This document shows positions 1-8,900 of a stretch of 64,000 bases of DNA, piece by piece. The stretch is from Bosea sp. (in: a-proteobacteria) (GTDB lineage: Bacteria; Pseudomonadota; Alphaproteobacteria; Rhizobiales; Beijerinckiaceae). Under the pieces are notes generated by a model. It was not told where the DNA came from. It did no database searches and was given only the letters and a program-made list of their open reading frames with translations. Numbering within the stretch: the stretch's first letter is position 1; every line of letters starts with the position of its first letter. The stretch covers positions 496,001 through 560,000 of the forward strand of contig NZ_JAMLIX010000002.1 in NCBI RefSeq assembly GCF_023953965.1, in the 5' to 3' direction. Made by a program: the position numbers and the translations under genes.

Positions 1-448
1 CGTGATCGCGCTGGTCGAGGCCGCCCGCATCCTCGGCGACGACGGCTTCAAGGTCTTTCCCTACACCACCGAGGACCTCGTCGTCGCCGGGCGCCTCATC
101 GATGCCGGCTGCGAGGTCTTGATGCCCTGGGGCGCGCCGATCGGCTCGGGCCGGGGGCTCAACAACCCTTACGGCCTCAGGAGCCTGCGCCGGCATGTCC
201 CCGAGGTCGCGCTCGTCGTCGATGCCGGCATCGGCCTGCCCTCCCATGCCGCGCAGGCGATGGAGATGGGCTATGACGGCATCCTGCTCAACACCGCCGT
301 CGCCAAGGCCGGCGATCCCGCCGCGATGGCGGAAGCCTTCGCGCTCGCCATCCGCGCCGGCCGCCAGGCCTTTGCCGCCGGGCCGATCGAGGCGCGCGAC
401 ATGGCGGCTCCCTCCACCCCCGTCATGGGCAAGGCCTTTCTCGCATGA
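1..448 (+). CDS. thiG: Thiazole synthase ThiG (5' end outside window)
   Basis: ThiG forms the thiazole phosphate half of thiamine from deoxyxylulose phosphate, dehydroglycine and the ThiS thiocarboxylate, in the cytoplasm. Only the C-terminal 148 or so residues are present, because the reading frame enters from the left edge. Recognisable family segments are VLMPWGAPIGSGRG followed by LNNPYG, then DAGIGLPSHA, and GILLNTAVAKAGDP near the C-terminus, which form the phosphate-binding end of the TIM barrel. The stop codon overlaps the thiE start in ATGA (445-448), so the two are translationally coupled in a thi operon. The operon's beginning, and any TPP riboswitch, would lie outside the window. 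Identification is firm; the true start cannot be seen. Confidence 0.95.
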   Translation, partial: VIALVEAARILGDDGFKVFPYTTEDLVVAGRLIDAGCEVLMPWGAPIGSGRGLNNPYGLRSLRRHVPEVALVVDAGIGLPSHAAQAMEMGYDGILLNTAVAKAGDPAAMAEAFALAIRAGRQAFAAGPIEARDMAAPSTPVMGKAFLA

Positions 449-1056
449 AGCTCGATCCGTTCTACCCCATCTTCGATTCGGCCGACTGGCTGGCGCGCAT
501 GCTGCCGCTCGGCGTCAGGCTGGTGCAGCTGCGCGTCAAGGATCGCCCCGAGGCCGAGGTCGCGCGCGAGATCGCCCGCGCCAAGGCGCTCTGCGCCGCG
601 GCTGATTGCGTGCTCGTCGTCAACGATTACTGGAAGCTCGCCATCGCCGAGGGCTGCGATTGCGTCCATCTCGGCCAGGAAGACCTCGATACCGCCGATC
701 TCGGCGCGATCCGCAAGGCGGGCTTGAGGCTCGGCGTCAGCAGCCATGACGAGGCGGAACTCGAGCGCGCACTGGCGGCTGAGCCGGATTACGTCGCGCT
801 CGGCCCGGTCTATCCGACGATTCTTAAAGCAATGCGCTTCGGCCCGCAGGGGCTGGAGCGGCTCGGCGAATGGAAGCGCCGCATCGGCGCGCTCCCGCTG
901 GTCGGCATCGGCGGCATCTCGCTGGAGCGGGCGCAGGGCGTCTTCGCGGCGGGCGCCGACAGCGTCGCGGCCGTGACCGACATCACGCTGAACGCCGATC
1001 CCGAGGGTCGGCTGAAGCAATGGCTCGCGGCGACGCGGCGGCACGCGACAGCCTGA
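445..1056 (+). CDS. thiE: Thiamine phosphate synthase ThiE
   Basis: ThiE joins hydroxymethylpyrimidine diphosphate and thiazole phosphate to make thiamine phosphate. The 203-residue protein is of normal family length. Visible motifs are VQLRVKDR near residue 28, VNDYWKLAIAEGCD with VHLGQEDL, LGVSSHDEAEL, YVALGPVYPTILKAM and VGIGGISLERA, in the order of the TIM-barrel fold. The loop after GPVYPT reads ILKAM rather than the TxTK of E. coli or Bacillus enzymes. I recall this variant as usual in Hyphomicrobiales ThiE, so I do not read it as damage. The start overlaps the thiG stop by four bases. No terminator is evident before the convergent gene at 1388. Confidence 0.95.
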   Translation: MKLDPFYPIFDSADWLARMLPLGVRLVQLRVKDRPEAEVAREIARAKALCAAADCVLVVNDYWKLAIAEGCDCVHLGQEDLDTADLGAIRKAGLRLGVSSHDEAELERALAAEPDYVALGPVYPTILKAMRFGPQGLERLGEWKRRIGALPLVGIGGISLERAQGVFAAGADSVAAVTDITLNADPEGRLKQWLAATRRHATA

Positions 1057-1073
1057 ACCTCATTCCGGCGCTC

Positions 1074-1388
1074 TCAGCCCTCCGCTTCCGCCTGCGCTAC
1101 ATGCCCGTCGACATGGCCGAGGCTGCGCTCGGGGTCGAGCCGGTCGCGCACGCGCTGCTTCAGCACCTTGGAATCCGGGAAGCCGCCATCGCTCTTGCGG
1201 TCCCAGATCAGCTCGCCGTCGTAATGGACCTGGAAGATGCCGCCGCTGCGCGGGATCAGCGCGACCTCGCCGAGATCCTGCCCGAAGGTCGAGAGCAGCT
1301 CCTGCCCGAGCCAGGCCGAGCGCAGCATCCAGTTGCACAGCGAGCAATAGGTGATGGCGATGCGCGGGGCAGGCTTGGTCTCAGTCAT
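1074..1388 (-). CDS. SelT/SelW/SelH-family thioredoxin-fold protein
   Basis: This 104-residue protein carries a CxxC motif (Cys15-Ser-Leu-Cys18) right after the first predicted beta strand (IAITYC). GGIFQVHYDGELIWDRK follows, then GGFPDSKVLKQRVRD, the typical layout of the Rdx/SelW family. Homologues in other organisms may have selenocysteine at the second position of the redox motif; here it is an ordinary Cys codon and no in-frame TGA is needed. The family is presumed to act in thiol redox reactions, but no substrate is established. It converges on thiE and stands alone on the minus strand. The family call is good; the role is unknown. Confidence 0.85.
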   Translation of the reverse strand: MTETKPAPRIAITYCSLCNWMLRSAWLGQELLSTFGQDLGEVALIPRSGGIFQVHYDGELIWDRKSDGGFPDSKVLKQRVRDRLDPERSLGHVDGHVAQAEAEG

Positions 1389-1492
1389 GATCGGTCACCG
1401 GAGCGGGAGGTCGCTCCCGACATCCTGCTTCCGGCGCCGCGGCGCAAGCCCTGAAACGGCATGGCAGGCAGGCGCGGAACGAAGATTAAGTA

Positions 1493-1518
1493 TTTGATTT
1501 TGAATAAATAAAATCAAA
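1493..1518. repeat. AT-rich palindrome across the M32 gene stop
   Basis: Nine-base arms (tttgatttt at 1493-1501 and aaaatcaaa at 1510-1518) are perfect complements around an 8-base loop, in strikingly AT-rich sequence within GC-rich surroundings. The right arm overlaps the stop codon of the minus-strand carboxypeptidase gene. It could be a weak transcription end or a protein-binding site for the SelW-like gene downstream. The sequence does not decide between these. Confidence 0.45.
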
Positions 1519-3007
1519 CCTCCTCGACATAGCGCCGGCGCAGATGCGCCTTGAACACGGCGGCATCGAGCGGCCTGCCGGTGGCTTCGGTGAGGAGATC
1601 GTCGGTCGTCAGCAGCGAGCCCTTGCCGTGGATATTGGCGCGCAGCCAGCCGGTGAGCGGGCTGAAATCGCCCTTGCCGATGCCGGGCAGGATCGCCGGT
1701 TCCGCCCGGCAGGCGGCATCGAAGATCTGGGCCGCCGTCATCGCGCCCAGCGTATAGGTCGGGAAATAGCCCCAGCCGCCGGAGGGCCAATGGATGTCCT
1801 GCAGGCAGCCGAGACGGTCGTTGGGCACGATGACGCCGAGCAGGGTTTTCATGCCGTCGTTCCAGGCGGCGGGCAGGTCGGCGAGCGCCATCTCGCCGGC
1901 GATCAGCGCCTTCTCCAGCCGGTAGCGCAGGATGACATGGGCGGGATAGGTGACCTCGTCGGCATCGACGCGGATGAAGCCGGGCGCGACGCGGGTATAG
2001 CGCTGCCACAGCGCCTCGCTTTCCCATGCCGGCCCCGCACCGCCGAAGCTCTCGCGCATCAGCGGCGCGGCATAGGCGAGGAACTGGCGCGAGCGGCAGG
2101 CCTGCATCTCCATCAGCAGCGACTGGCTCTCGTGCAGGCTCATGCCCCGCGCCGCGCCGACCGGCTGGTTGATGTAGGCTTGCGGCCGGCCCTGCTCGTA
2201 GAGCGCATGCCCGGTCTCGTGCAGGACGCCCATCAGCGCCTTGGTGAAATCGGCCTCGTCATAGCGGGTGGTGATTCGCACGTCGTTGTCGGCGCCGCCG
2301 CAGAAGGGATGGGTCGAGATATCGAGCCGGCCGCGCTCGAAATCATAGCCCAGCGCCGCCATCAGCCTGAGCCCCAGCGCCCGCTGCGCCTGCGTCGGGA
2401 AGGGGCCTTCCAGCGCGGCTTGCGCCGGGCGGCGCGCCTGCACGGCAAGCGCCTCCTCGGTGAATCCGGGCAGGAAGGCGGCGAGATCGTCGAACAGCAC
2501 GTCGATCTTCGCGGAACGGCCGCCCGGCTCGTAGTCGTTGAGCAGGGCGTCATAGGGGATGAGCCCGAGCTTCTCGCCCTTGGCCCGGCCGATCTCGCGC
2601 TGCAGGTTCAGGACCTCGGCGAGATAGGGCAGGAGCCCGGCGAAATCCGCTTCTTCCCGCGCCTGCCGCCAGCGCATCTCGCAGGCCGAGATCGCCTTGC
2701 TCGACGCCTCGACCAGATCGGAAGGAAGCGCGGTGTCGACCGTCCAGACGCGCCGGATCTCGCGCAGGTTGGCTTTTTCCCAGGCGCCGAGGCTTTCGTC
2801 GCCATCGGCCTTCGCGAGCCAGTCGCCGATGCGGGCATCGCTCGAAAGCCCGTGGCGCAGGACGGCGAGCAGGGCCATGCTCTCGGAGCGCGTTCCGGCC
2901 GCGCCCTTCGGCATCATCACGTCGTTGTCCCATTGCAGGATGCCGATGGCGTTGGACATGGCCGCGATGCGGCCGAAATGGGCCGAGAGCTCGGAATAGG
3001 CGGTCAT
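1514..3007 (-). CDS. Carboxypeptidase M32 (Taq-type metallocarboxypeptidase)
   Basis: This cytoplasmic zinc carboxypeptidase removes C-terminal residues from peptides. The protein is 497 residues, the usual M32 length. The zinc site HETGH lies at residues 263-267, with the third ligand in HESQS (Glu293). DISTHPF (229-235) and EVTYPAHVILRY nearer the C-terminus are further M32 signatures. I chose the ATG at 3007, which gives MTAYSELSAHFGRIAAM; an in-frame extension to 3106 would overlap the upstream gene and has no family counterpart. It lies 10 bases after the flavin reductase stop and is probably co-transcribed with it. There is no signal peptide. Confidence 0.93.
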   Translation of the reverse strand: MTAYSELSAHFGRIAAMSNAIGILQWDNDVMMPKGAAGTRSESMALLAVLRHGLSSDARIGDWLAKADGDESLGAWEKANLREIRRVWTVDTALPSDLVEASSKAISACEMRWRQAREEADFAGLLPYLAEVLNLQREIGRAKGEKLGLIPYDALLNDYEPGGRSAKIDVLFDDLAAFLPGFTEEALAVQARRPAQAALEGPFPTQAQRALGLRLMAALGYDFERGRLDISTHPFCGGADNDVRITTRYDEADFTKALMGVLHETGHALYEQGRPQAYINQPVGAARGMSLHESQSLLMEMQACRSRQFLAYAAPLMRESFGGAGPAWESEALWQRYTRVAPGFIRVDADEVTYPAHVILRYRLEKALIAGEMALADLPAAWNDGMKTLLGVIVPNDRLGCLQDIHWPSGGWGYFPTYTLGAMTAAQIFDAACRAEPAILPGIGKGDFSPLTGWLRANIHGKGSLLTTDDLLTEATGRPLDAAVFKAHLRRRYVEEV

Positions 3008-3017
3008 CGCGGCAAGC

Positions 3018-4109
3018 TCAGGCGAACAGCTTGGAATGCTGTCGCGGCGGCGAGCGCAGATACTGGCTCGGCGCCTTGACGGTGGCGCCGAGCGCGGCCG
3101 CCGCATGCCAGGGCCAGCGCGGGTCGTAGAGGATGCCGCGCGCCAGCGCGACGAAATCGGCCTCGCCGGTGCCGATGATCGCCTCGGCCTGCTCGGGCTC
3201 GGTGATCAGGCCGACGGCCATGGTCGGCAGGCCGGTCGCCTGCTTCACCGCCCGCGCCAGCGGCACCTGGTAGCTCGGGCCGAGCGGGATCTTCTGCGCG
3301 GTCGAGATCCCGCCGCCGGAGACGTCGACGAAAGCGGCCCCGCGCGCCTGGCCCGCCTTGACGAAGACGATGCTCTGCTCGATGTCCCAGCCGCCCTCGA
3401 CCCAGTCGGTGCCGGAAATACGGAAGCCGACCGGATAACCCGCCGGCACCACGGCCCTGATCGCATCGAGCACCTCGAGCGGGAAGCGCATGCGGTTTTC
3501 CAGCGAGCCGCCATAGTCGTCCTCGCGCTTGTTCGAGAGCGGCGAGAGGAACTGGTGCATCAGATAGCCATGGGCGCCGTGCAGCTCGATCGCGTCGAAG
3601 CCCAGCCGCACGGCACGCCGGGCCGAGCCCGCGAAAGCCTCGCAGAGCCGGCCGATATCGTCGCGGGTGAGCGCCCGCGGCAGCCGCGGATAGTTCTCGA
3701 AACCAACCGCGGAGGGCGCATGCACCGTCCAGCCGCCCTTGTCGGGATCGAGCTGGCCGCCGCCCTCCCAGGGCTTCGCGGTCGATGCCTTGCGGCCGGC
3801 ATGGGCGAGCTGGATCGCGATCGGCATCTGCGACCAGCGGCGCGCCGGGCGAAGCGCTTGGGCCAGCGCTGCCTCGGTCTCGTCGTTCCAGAGGCCGAGG
3901 TCGAAGGGGCTGATGCGCCCGTCCGGCTCGACGGCCGTCGCCTCGACGATCATCAGGCCCGCGCCCGATAGCGCCAGATGCCCGAGATGGATGCTGTGCC
4001 AGTCGTTGGCGCAGCCGTTTTCCGCCGAATACTGGCACATCGGGGCGATGACGATGCGGTTGGCGAGCGAAAGGCTGCCGAGCTGATAGGGGCTGAAGAG
4101 CTGGCTCAT
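3018..4109 (-). CDS. NADH:flavin oxidoreductase, YqjM-like old yellow enzyme
   Basis: This FMN enzyme of the old-yellow-enzyme family reduces activated C=C bonds of enones and similar electrophiles using NAD(P)H. The protein is 363 residues. IAPMCQYSAENG contains the Cys25 typical of the YqjM (thermophilic-like) class. It also has QLAHAGRKAS, the catalytic ELHGAHGYLMHQFLSP, NKREDDYGGSLENR and the C-terminal phosphate-binding stretch VALARGILYDPRWPWHAA. The adjacent peptidase gene starts 10 bases downstream. On the other side, about 190 bases separate it from the divergent marR gene, so both may be fired from the 4110-4303 interval. The physiological substrate cannot be inferred. Confidence 0.93.
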   Translation of the reverse strand: MSQLFSPYQLGSLSLANRIVIAPMCQYSAENGCANDWHSIHLGHLALSGAGLMIVEATAVEPDGRISPFDLGLWNDETEAALAQALRPARRWSQMPIAIQLAHAGRKASTAKPWEGGGQLDPDKGGWTVHAPSAVGFENYPRLPRALTRDDIGRLCEAFAGSARRAVRLGFDAIELHGAHGYLMHQFLSPLSNKREDDYGGSLENRMRFPLEVLDAIRAVVPAGYPVGFRISGTDWVEGGWDIEQSIVFVKAGQARGAAFVDVSGGGISTAQKIPLGPSYQVPLARAVKQATGLPTMAVGLITEPEQAEAIIGTGEADFVALARGILYDPRWPWHAAAALGATVKAPSQYLRSPPRQHSKLFA

Positions 4110-4263
4110 GATGGGGACGGGTCTCGCAAGGGACAGGATTCGGCGCGCACTCTAGAGGCGTTTCGGCTCCGGCAGAACCGTCATGGCGCGCATCCGGCCC
4201 TGCCTTGCGTCCCATGGCGCGGCACGGGCGAAAAATCCAGCGGCTTCGCAGAAACGCCGTAAT

Positions 4264-4297
4264 CCTCCATATGATAAGCAGGCTTACGATATGGAGG
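4264..4297. promoter_or_regulatory. Near-perfect 34-bp palindrome, probable MarR operator
   Basis: Two 16-base arms (4264-4279 and 4282-4297) are complementary at 14 of 16 positions around a 2-base centre. Each half ends in a CATAT/ATATGG edge with an inner GATAAGC / GCTTACG core, like known MarR-family operators. The right arm contains the GGAGG ribosome site (4293-4297) of the MarR gene that starts at 4304. A bound dimer would therefore block transcription start or elongation and could mask translation. Binding of the adjacent regulator is an inference. Confidence 0.7.
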
Positions 4298-4303
4298 CTG
4301 GCG

Positions 4304-4774
4304 ATGGAACGACCCCTGCGGCGCGAGCTCATGTTCCAGCTCGTCGAAACCGCGCGGCTGCTCAGGACCTATGTCGACCAGCGCGCCCGCCGGCACGGCA
4401 CGACGCGGGCGCAATGGGGGCTGATGTCGCGGCTGCGGCGGCAGGAGGGGCTGCACCAGGCCGCGCTCGCCGAGCAGATGGACCTCCAGCCGATCTCGCT
4501 GACCCGCCTGCTCGACCGCCTCCAGAGCCAGAACCTGATTGAGCGCCGCACCGACCCCGCCGACCGGCGTGCCTATCGCCTCTTCCTCACGCCCGAAGGC
4601 CGGTCGCTGGTCGACAGCCTCGACGCGGTGCGCGGCGAGATCGCCCGGGAGGTGCTGGGCGAGGTCGACGAGCCGGCGATCCTGGCGGCGCTCGATGCGC
4701 TTTCCGCGATCCGCGAGCAGATCAGGACCCGATCCGAAACCAAGGCCCCGGCCTCCGCCGGCCATGCCGCCTGA
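4304..4774 (+). CDS. MarR-family transcriptional regulator of the RND efflux operon
   Basis: This 156-residue winged-helix repressor has the MarR core TRAQWGLMSRLRRQEGLHQ (first helices), AALAEQMDLQPISLTRLLDRL (recognition helix) and RRTDPADRRAYRLFLTPEG (wing). The ATG at 4304 is preceded by GGAGG at 4293-4297 with 6-base spacing. Upstream in-frame starts would run through the palindrome and add non-homologous residues. The efflux adaptor gene begins 15 bases after the stop, so regulator and pump form one operon. The palindrome overlapping its ribosome site suggests autorepression relieved by a pump substrate or phenolic ligand. The ligand is unknown. Confidence 0.93.
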   Translation: MERPLRRELMFQLVETARLLRTYVDQRARRHGTTRAQWGLMSRLRRQEGLHQAALAEQMDLQPISLTRLLDRLQSQNLIERRTDPADRRAYRLFLTPEGRSLVDSLDAVRGEIAREVLGEVDEPAILAALDALSAIREQIRTRSETKAPASAGHAA

Positions 4775-4789
4775 GCGAGTGCACAGACG

Positions 4790-5983
4790 ATGAAGCGTTC
4801 GGGACTGGTCATCGGCGTCGTCATCGCCGGCCTCGCGGCGGGCGGGATCTGGTATTGGCGCGCCCGCGCGCCGCAAGCCGAGCACGCCGCCCGCGGCGGG
4901 CGCGGCGAGGGGGCGCCTGTCGCCGTGGTCACGGCGGCGGCGATCCGGGCGGATGTCCCGGTGCGCAAGCGCGCCATCGGCTTCGTCGAGACGCCGGCGA
5001 GCGTCTTGGTGCGTTCGCGCATCGACAGCCAGATCACGGCCCAGCACGTCACCGACGGGCAGTTCGTAAAGGCCGGCGACCTGCTCTTCACCCTCGACGA
5101 CCGCGACATCAAGGCCCAGATCGCCAAGGACGAGGCGATGCTGGCGCGCGACGAGGCGACGCATACCCGCAACCTCGCCGATCTCGACCGGTACAGGCAG
5201 CTTTTCGCCCGCAATGCCGGCACGCAGGCGCAGGTCGACCAGGCGACGGCCGATGAGAAGAGCTCGGCCGCCGGCATCCGGGCCGACCATGCGACGCTCG
5301 ACGCCGACCGGCTGAAGCTGAGCTATACGCGCATCACCGCGCCGATCGACGGGCGCATCGGCACGGTGCAGGTCACGCCGGGCAACCTCGTCAACGCCAG
5401 CGCCAACAGCAGCGGCACCGGCCTTTTGACCATCACCCAGATGAAGCCGCTGCGCGTCTCCTTCGCCATGCCCGAGAGCGAGCTCATGACCCTGCAGGGC
5501 GCGCTCGCTGCGGCGAGGCCCGTGCCGGTGACCGCCAGCGTCCCGAACGCCGACCGCCCCCCGGCGGAGGGCAAGCTCAATTTCGTCGATTCGGCCGTCG
5601 ACGTCGCCTCCGGTACGATCACCGCCAAGGCCGCCTTCGCCAATGACGATCTGAGCCTGTGGCCCGGCCAATATGTCGATGTCGAGATCGTGCCGCAGAC
5701 GCTTTCCGACGTCACGGTGATCCCGACGGTCGCGGTGCAGACCGGGCAGAAGGGGCCTTACGTCTTCGTCGTGAAGCCGGATGCGACCGTCGATCTCAGG
5801 CCGGTCAAGGTCGCGCTCAGCGAGGGCGAGCGTACCGCGCTGAGCGAGGGCGTGGCGCCCGGCGAGCGCGTCGTCACCGACGGCCAGATGCGCCTGAAGC
5901 AGGGCACCAGGGTGCGCGAGCGCGCCGCTGCCGGCGACAAGCCGGCGCAGGCCACGCCGGTCGCGGAAGGGGCGCGCTCATGA
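4790..5983 (+). CDS. RND efflux pump periplasmic adaptor (membrane fusion protein)
   Basis: The adaptor bridges the inner-membrane RND pump and an outer-membrane channel. The protein is 397 residues with an N-terminal membrane segment at about 6-22 (LVIGVVIAGLAAGGIWYW). It continues with the lipoyl half VRSRIDSQITAQHVTDGQFVKAGDLLFTLD, an alpha-hairpin (about 105-165), the second lipoyl half YTRITAPIDGRIGTV, a beta-barrel, and the membrane-proximal domain ending VVTDGQMRLKQGTRV. The arrangement is MdtA/AcrA-like. It sits 15 bases after marR, and its stop overlaps the pump start by 4 bases. No outer-membrane channel gene is adjacent, so a TolC-like channel encoded elsewhere is presumably used. 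Confidence 0.95.
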   Translation: MKRSGLVIGVVIAGLAAGGIWYWRARAPQAEHAARGGRGEGAPVAVVTAAAIRADVPVRKRAIGFVETPASVLVRSRIDSQITAQHVTDGQFVKAGDLLFTLDDRDIKAQIAKDEAMLARDEATHTRNLADLDRYRQLFARNAGTQAQVDQATADEKSSAAGIRADHATLDADRLKLSYTRITAPIDGRIGTVQVTPGNLVNASANSSGTGLLTITQMKPLRVSFAMPESELMTLQGALAAARPVPVTASVPNADRPPAEGKLNFVDSAVDVASGTITAKAAFANDDLSLWPGQYVDVEIVPQTLSDVTVIPTVAVQTGQKGPYVFVVKPDATVDLRPVKVALSEGERTALSEGVAPGERVVTDGQMRLKQGTRVRERAAAGDKPAQATPVAEGARS

Positions 5984-8900
5984 ACGTCTCCGCCTTCTGC
6001 ATCCGCCACCCGGTCGCGACCATCCTGATGTCGGTCTCGCTGGTGCTGGCGGGGCTGTTCGCCTGGCGCTTCCTGCCGGTCGCGGCCCTGCCGCGGGCGG
6101 AGTTCCCGGTCGTCAACGTCTCGGCGCAACTGCCCGGCGCCTCGCCCGACACCATGGCGACCTCGGTCGCGACGCCGCTGATCAAGCAGTTCGCCACCAT
6201 CGCCGGCATCGATTCGATCTCGACCACCAACTCGCAAGGCTCGACCTCGATCGCGATCCAGTTCGTGCTGAACCGCGACATCGACGCAGCCGCCGCCGAC
6301 GTGCAGGCCGCGATCGCCCGCACCCAGCGGCAATTGCCGGCCGAGATGACGACGCAGCCGAGCTATCGCAAGGTCAACCCGGCCGATGCGCCGATCATCC
6401 TGATGGCGCTGAAGAGCGACATCGTGCCGCTCTCGCAGCTCGATGCCTTCGCCCAGCAGGTGATCTCGCCGGCGCTCTCCACCGTCGACGGCGTCGCCCA
6501 GGTCCTGATCTGGGGCAGCCAGAAATATGCGGTGCGCATCCAGATCGACCCGACCGCGCTCGCCGCGCGCGGCATCGGCCTCGACGAATTGCAAGCCGCG
6601 ATCACCGCCGCCAACGCCAATACGCCGGTCGGCACGCTGCAGAACGACGCCCAGCAGCTCACCATCCTGGCGAAGACGCAGCTCGCCAACGCCGCCCAGT
6701 TCGCCGACGTCATCGTCACCACGCGCTCGGGCAAGCCGGTTAGGCTCGGCGACGTCGCCAAGGTGATCGATTCGGTCGAGAACACCCAGACGCGCAGCCA
6801 GTACGACGGCACGCCGGCGATCGTGCTCGCCGTGCAGCGCCAGCCCGACGCCAACACCGTCGAGGTCGTCGACCGCGTCAAGGCGATGATCCCCGCCTTC
6901 GAGGAGCAGTTGCCGGCGGCAGCCTCGCTCTCGCTGCTCAACGACCGCTCGACCTCGATCCGCCACGCGGTGGAGGACGTCGAGTTCACGCTGTTCCTCA
7001 CCATCGCGCTGGTCGTCATGGTGATCTTCGTCTTCCTGCGCCGGGTGGCGGCGACCTTCATTCCCGCGGTCGCGGTGCCGATCTCGATCATCGCGACGCT
7101 GGCCGTGATGTATCTGCTCAATTTCTCGATCGACAACATCTCGCTGCTCGGCCTCACGCTCTCGGTCGGCCTCGTCGTCGACGACGCCATCGTCATGCTG
7201 GAGAACATCGTCCGGCACATGGAGGAGGACGGGCTTTCCGCCTTCGACGCCGCGCTGAAGGGCTCGGGCGAGATCGGCTTCACCATCGTCTCGATCTCGC
7301 TCTCGCTGGTCGCGGTCTTCATCCCCGTGCTGCTGATGGGCGGCGTCATCGGCCGCATCTTCAACGAGTTCGCCGTGGTGGTGACGGTCTCGATCCTCGC
7401 CTCCGCCTTCGTCTCGCTGACGCTGACGCCGATGCTGTGCTCGCGCCTGCTCTCGGGCTATTCCGAGCATCACCGGGAGAACGCGCTCGGCCGCTTTCTG
7501 GAGAAGGGCTTTGACAAGCTCCTCGCCGGCTACGATGCGGGCTTGAAGCTGTGCCTGCGCGTCCAGCCGCTGATGCTCGTCGCCTTCTTCCTGACCATGG
7601 CCGGCAGCGTCTGGCTGCTCCAGAGCGCGCCGAAGGGCTTCTTCCCGCAGGAGGATATCGGCCAGCTCCAGGTCTCGACCGAGGCGCGGCAGGACATCTC
7701 CTTCGAGGCGATGCAGAAGCTCCAGAACGAGGTCGCGGATGTCTTCCGCAAGTCGCCTTACGTGGCGCATGTCGCCTCGTCGGTCGGCGGCAATGGCGGG
7801 GGTAACGCGCTCAATTCGGGCCGGCTCTTCGTCGAGCTCAAGCCGCTCGACGAGCGGCCCAATATCCAGGCGGTGCTCGCCTCGCTCCGGCGCGACCTCG
7901 CGCAGGTGGCGGGCATCGGCACCTATATGACGCCGGTGCAGAACCTGCGCATCGGCGCGCGCTCCTCCAAGAGCCAGTACCAGCTCGTCGTGCAGGGGCT
8001 CGACCAGCAGCTGATGAACGGTTGGGCCCTGCGCCTCGCGGACGCGATGAGCCGCGACCGCTCGACCTTCGTCGACGTCACCACCGATCTCCAGGACAAC
8101 GCCCTGCAGGCGACCGTCGTGGTCGACCGCGACAAGGCCAATGCGCTCGGCATCGGCTCCGACATCCTGCGCTCGACGCTCTATTCCGGCTTCGGCGTCC
8201 GGCAGGTCTCGACGATCTACACCGCCGGCGACAGCTACAATGTCGTCGTCGAGTTCAACCCGAACGAGCATTGGACGCCGGAGCGGCTGAACGCCATCCG
8301 CGTGCGCACCAAGTCCGGCACGCTGGTGCCGCTCGGCGCCATCGCCCGGATCGAGCGCACCGCCGGCCAGCTCACGGTCAACCAGCTCGGCCAGCTCCCG
8401 GCGGTGACGATCTCCTACAACCTGCCGGCTGGGGTCGCGCTCGGCGACAGCGTCGCGCATATCGCGGCGATCAAGGACGGGCTCGGCCTGCCGAAGTCGA
8501 TCTCGACCACGCTCGCCGGCACCGCCAAGGTCTTCCAGGATTCGCTGGCGAACCAGGGCCTGCTGATCGCCGGCGCGATTCTGACGATCTATATCGTGCT
8601 CGGCATCCTCTACGAGAGCTTCATCCACCCGCTGACGATCCTGACAGGCCTGCCTTCGGCCGCGATGGGCGCGCTGGGGGCGCTGAGGCTGTTCGACCTC
8701 GAGCTTTCGGTCATCGCCATCATCGGGCTCCTGATGCTGATCGGCATCGTCAAGAAGAACGCGATCATGATGATCGACGTGGCGCTGGTGCTCAGGCGCG
8801 AGGGCCTCACGGCGCAGGAGGCCATCCACAAGGCCTGCATCATGCGCTTCCGGCCGATCCTGATGACGACGCTCGCCGCGCTGATGGGCACGCTGCCGAT

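Noticed and set aside
1074..1388. SelW-like protein as a selenoprotein
   Set aside because: The motif is Cys-Ser-Leu-Cys with ordinary Cys codons, and no in-frame TGA occurs.
1544..3079. 511-codon plus-strand frame opposite the M32 peptidase
   Set aside because: The minus strand encodes a complete peptidase with HETGH; the plus-strand frame has shadow composition.
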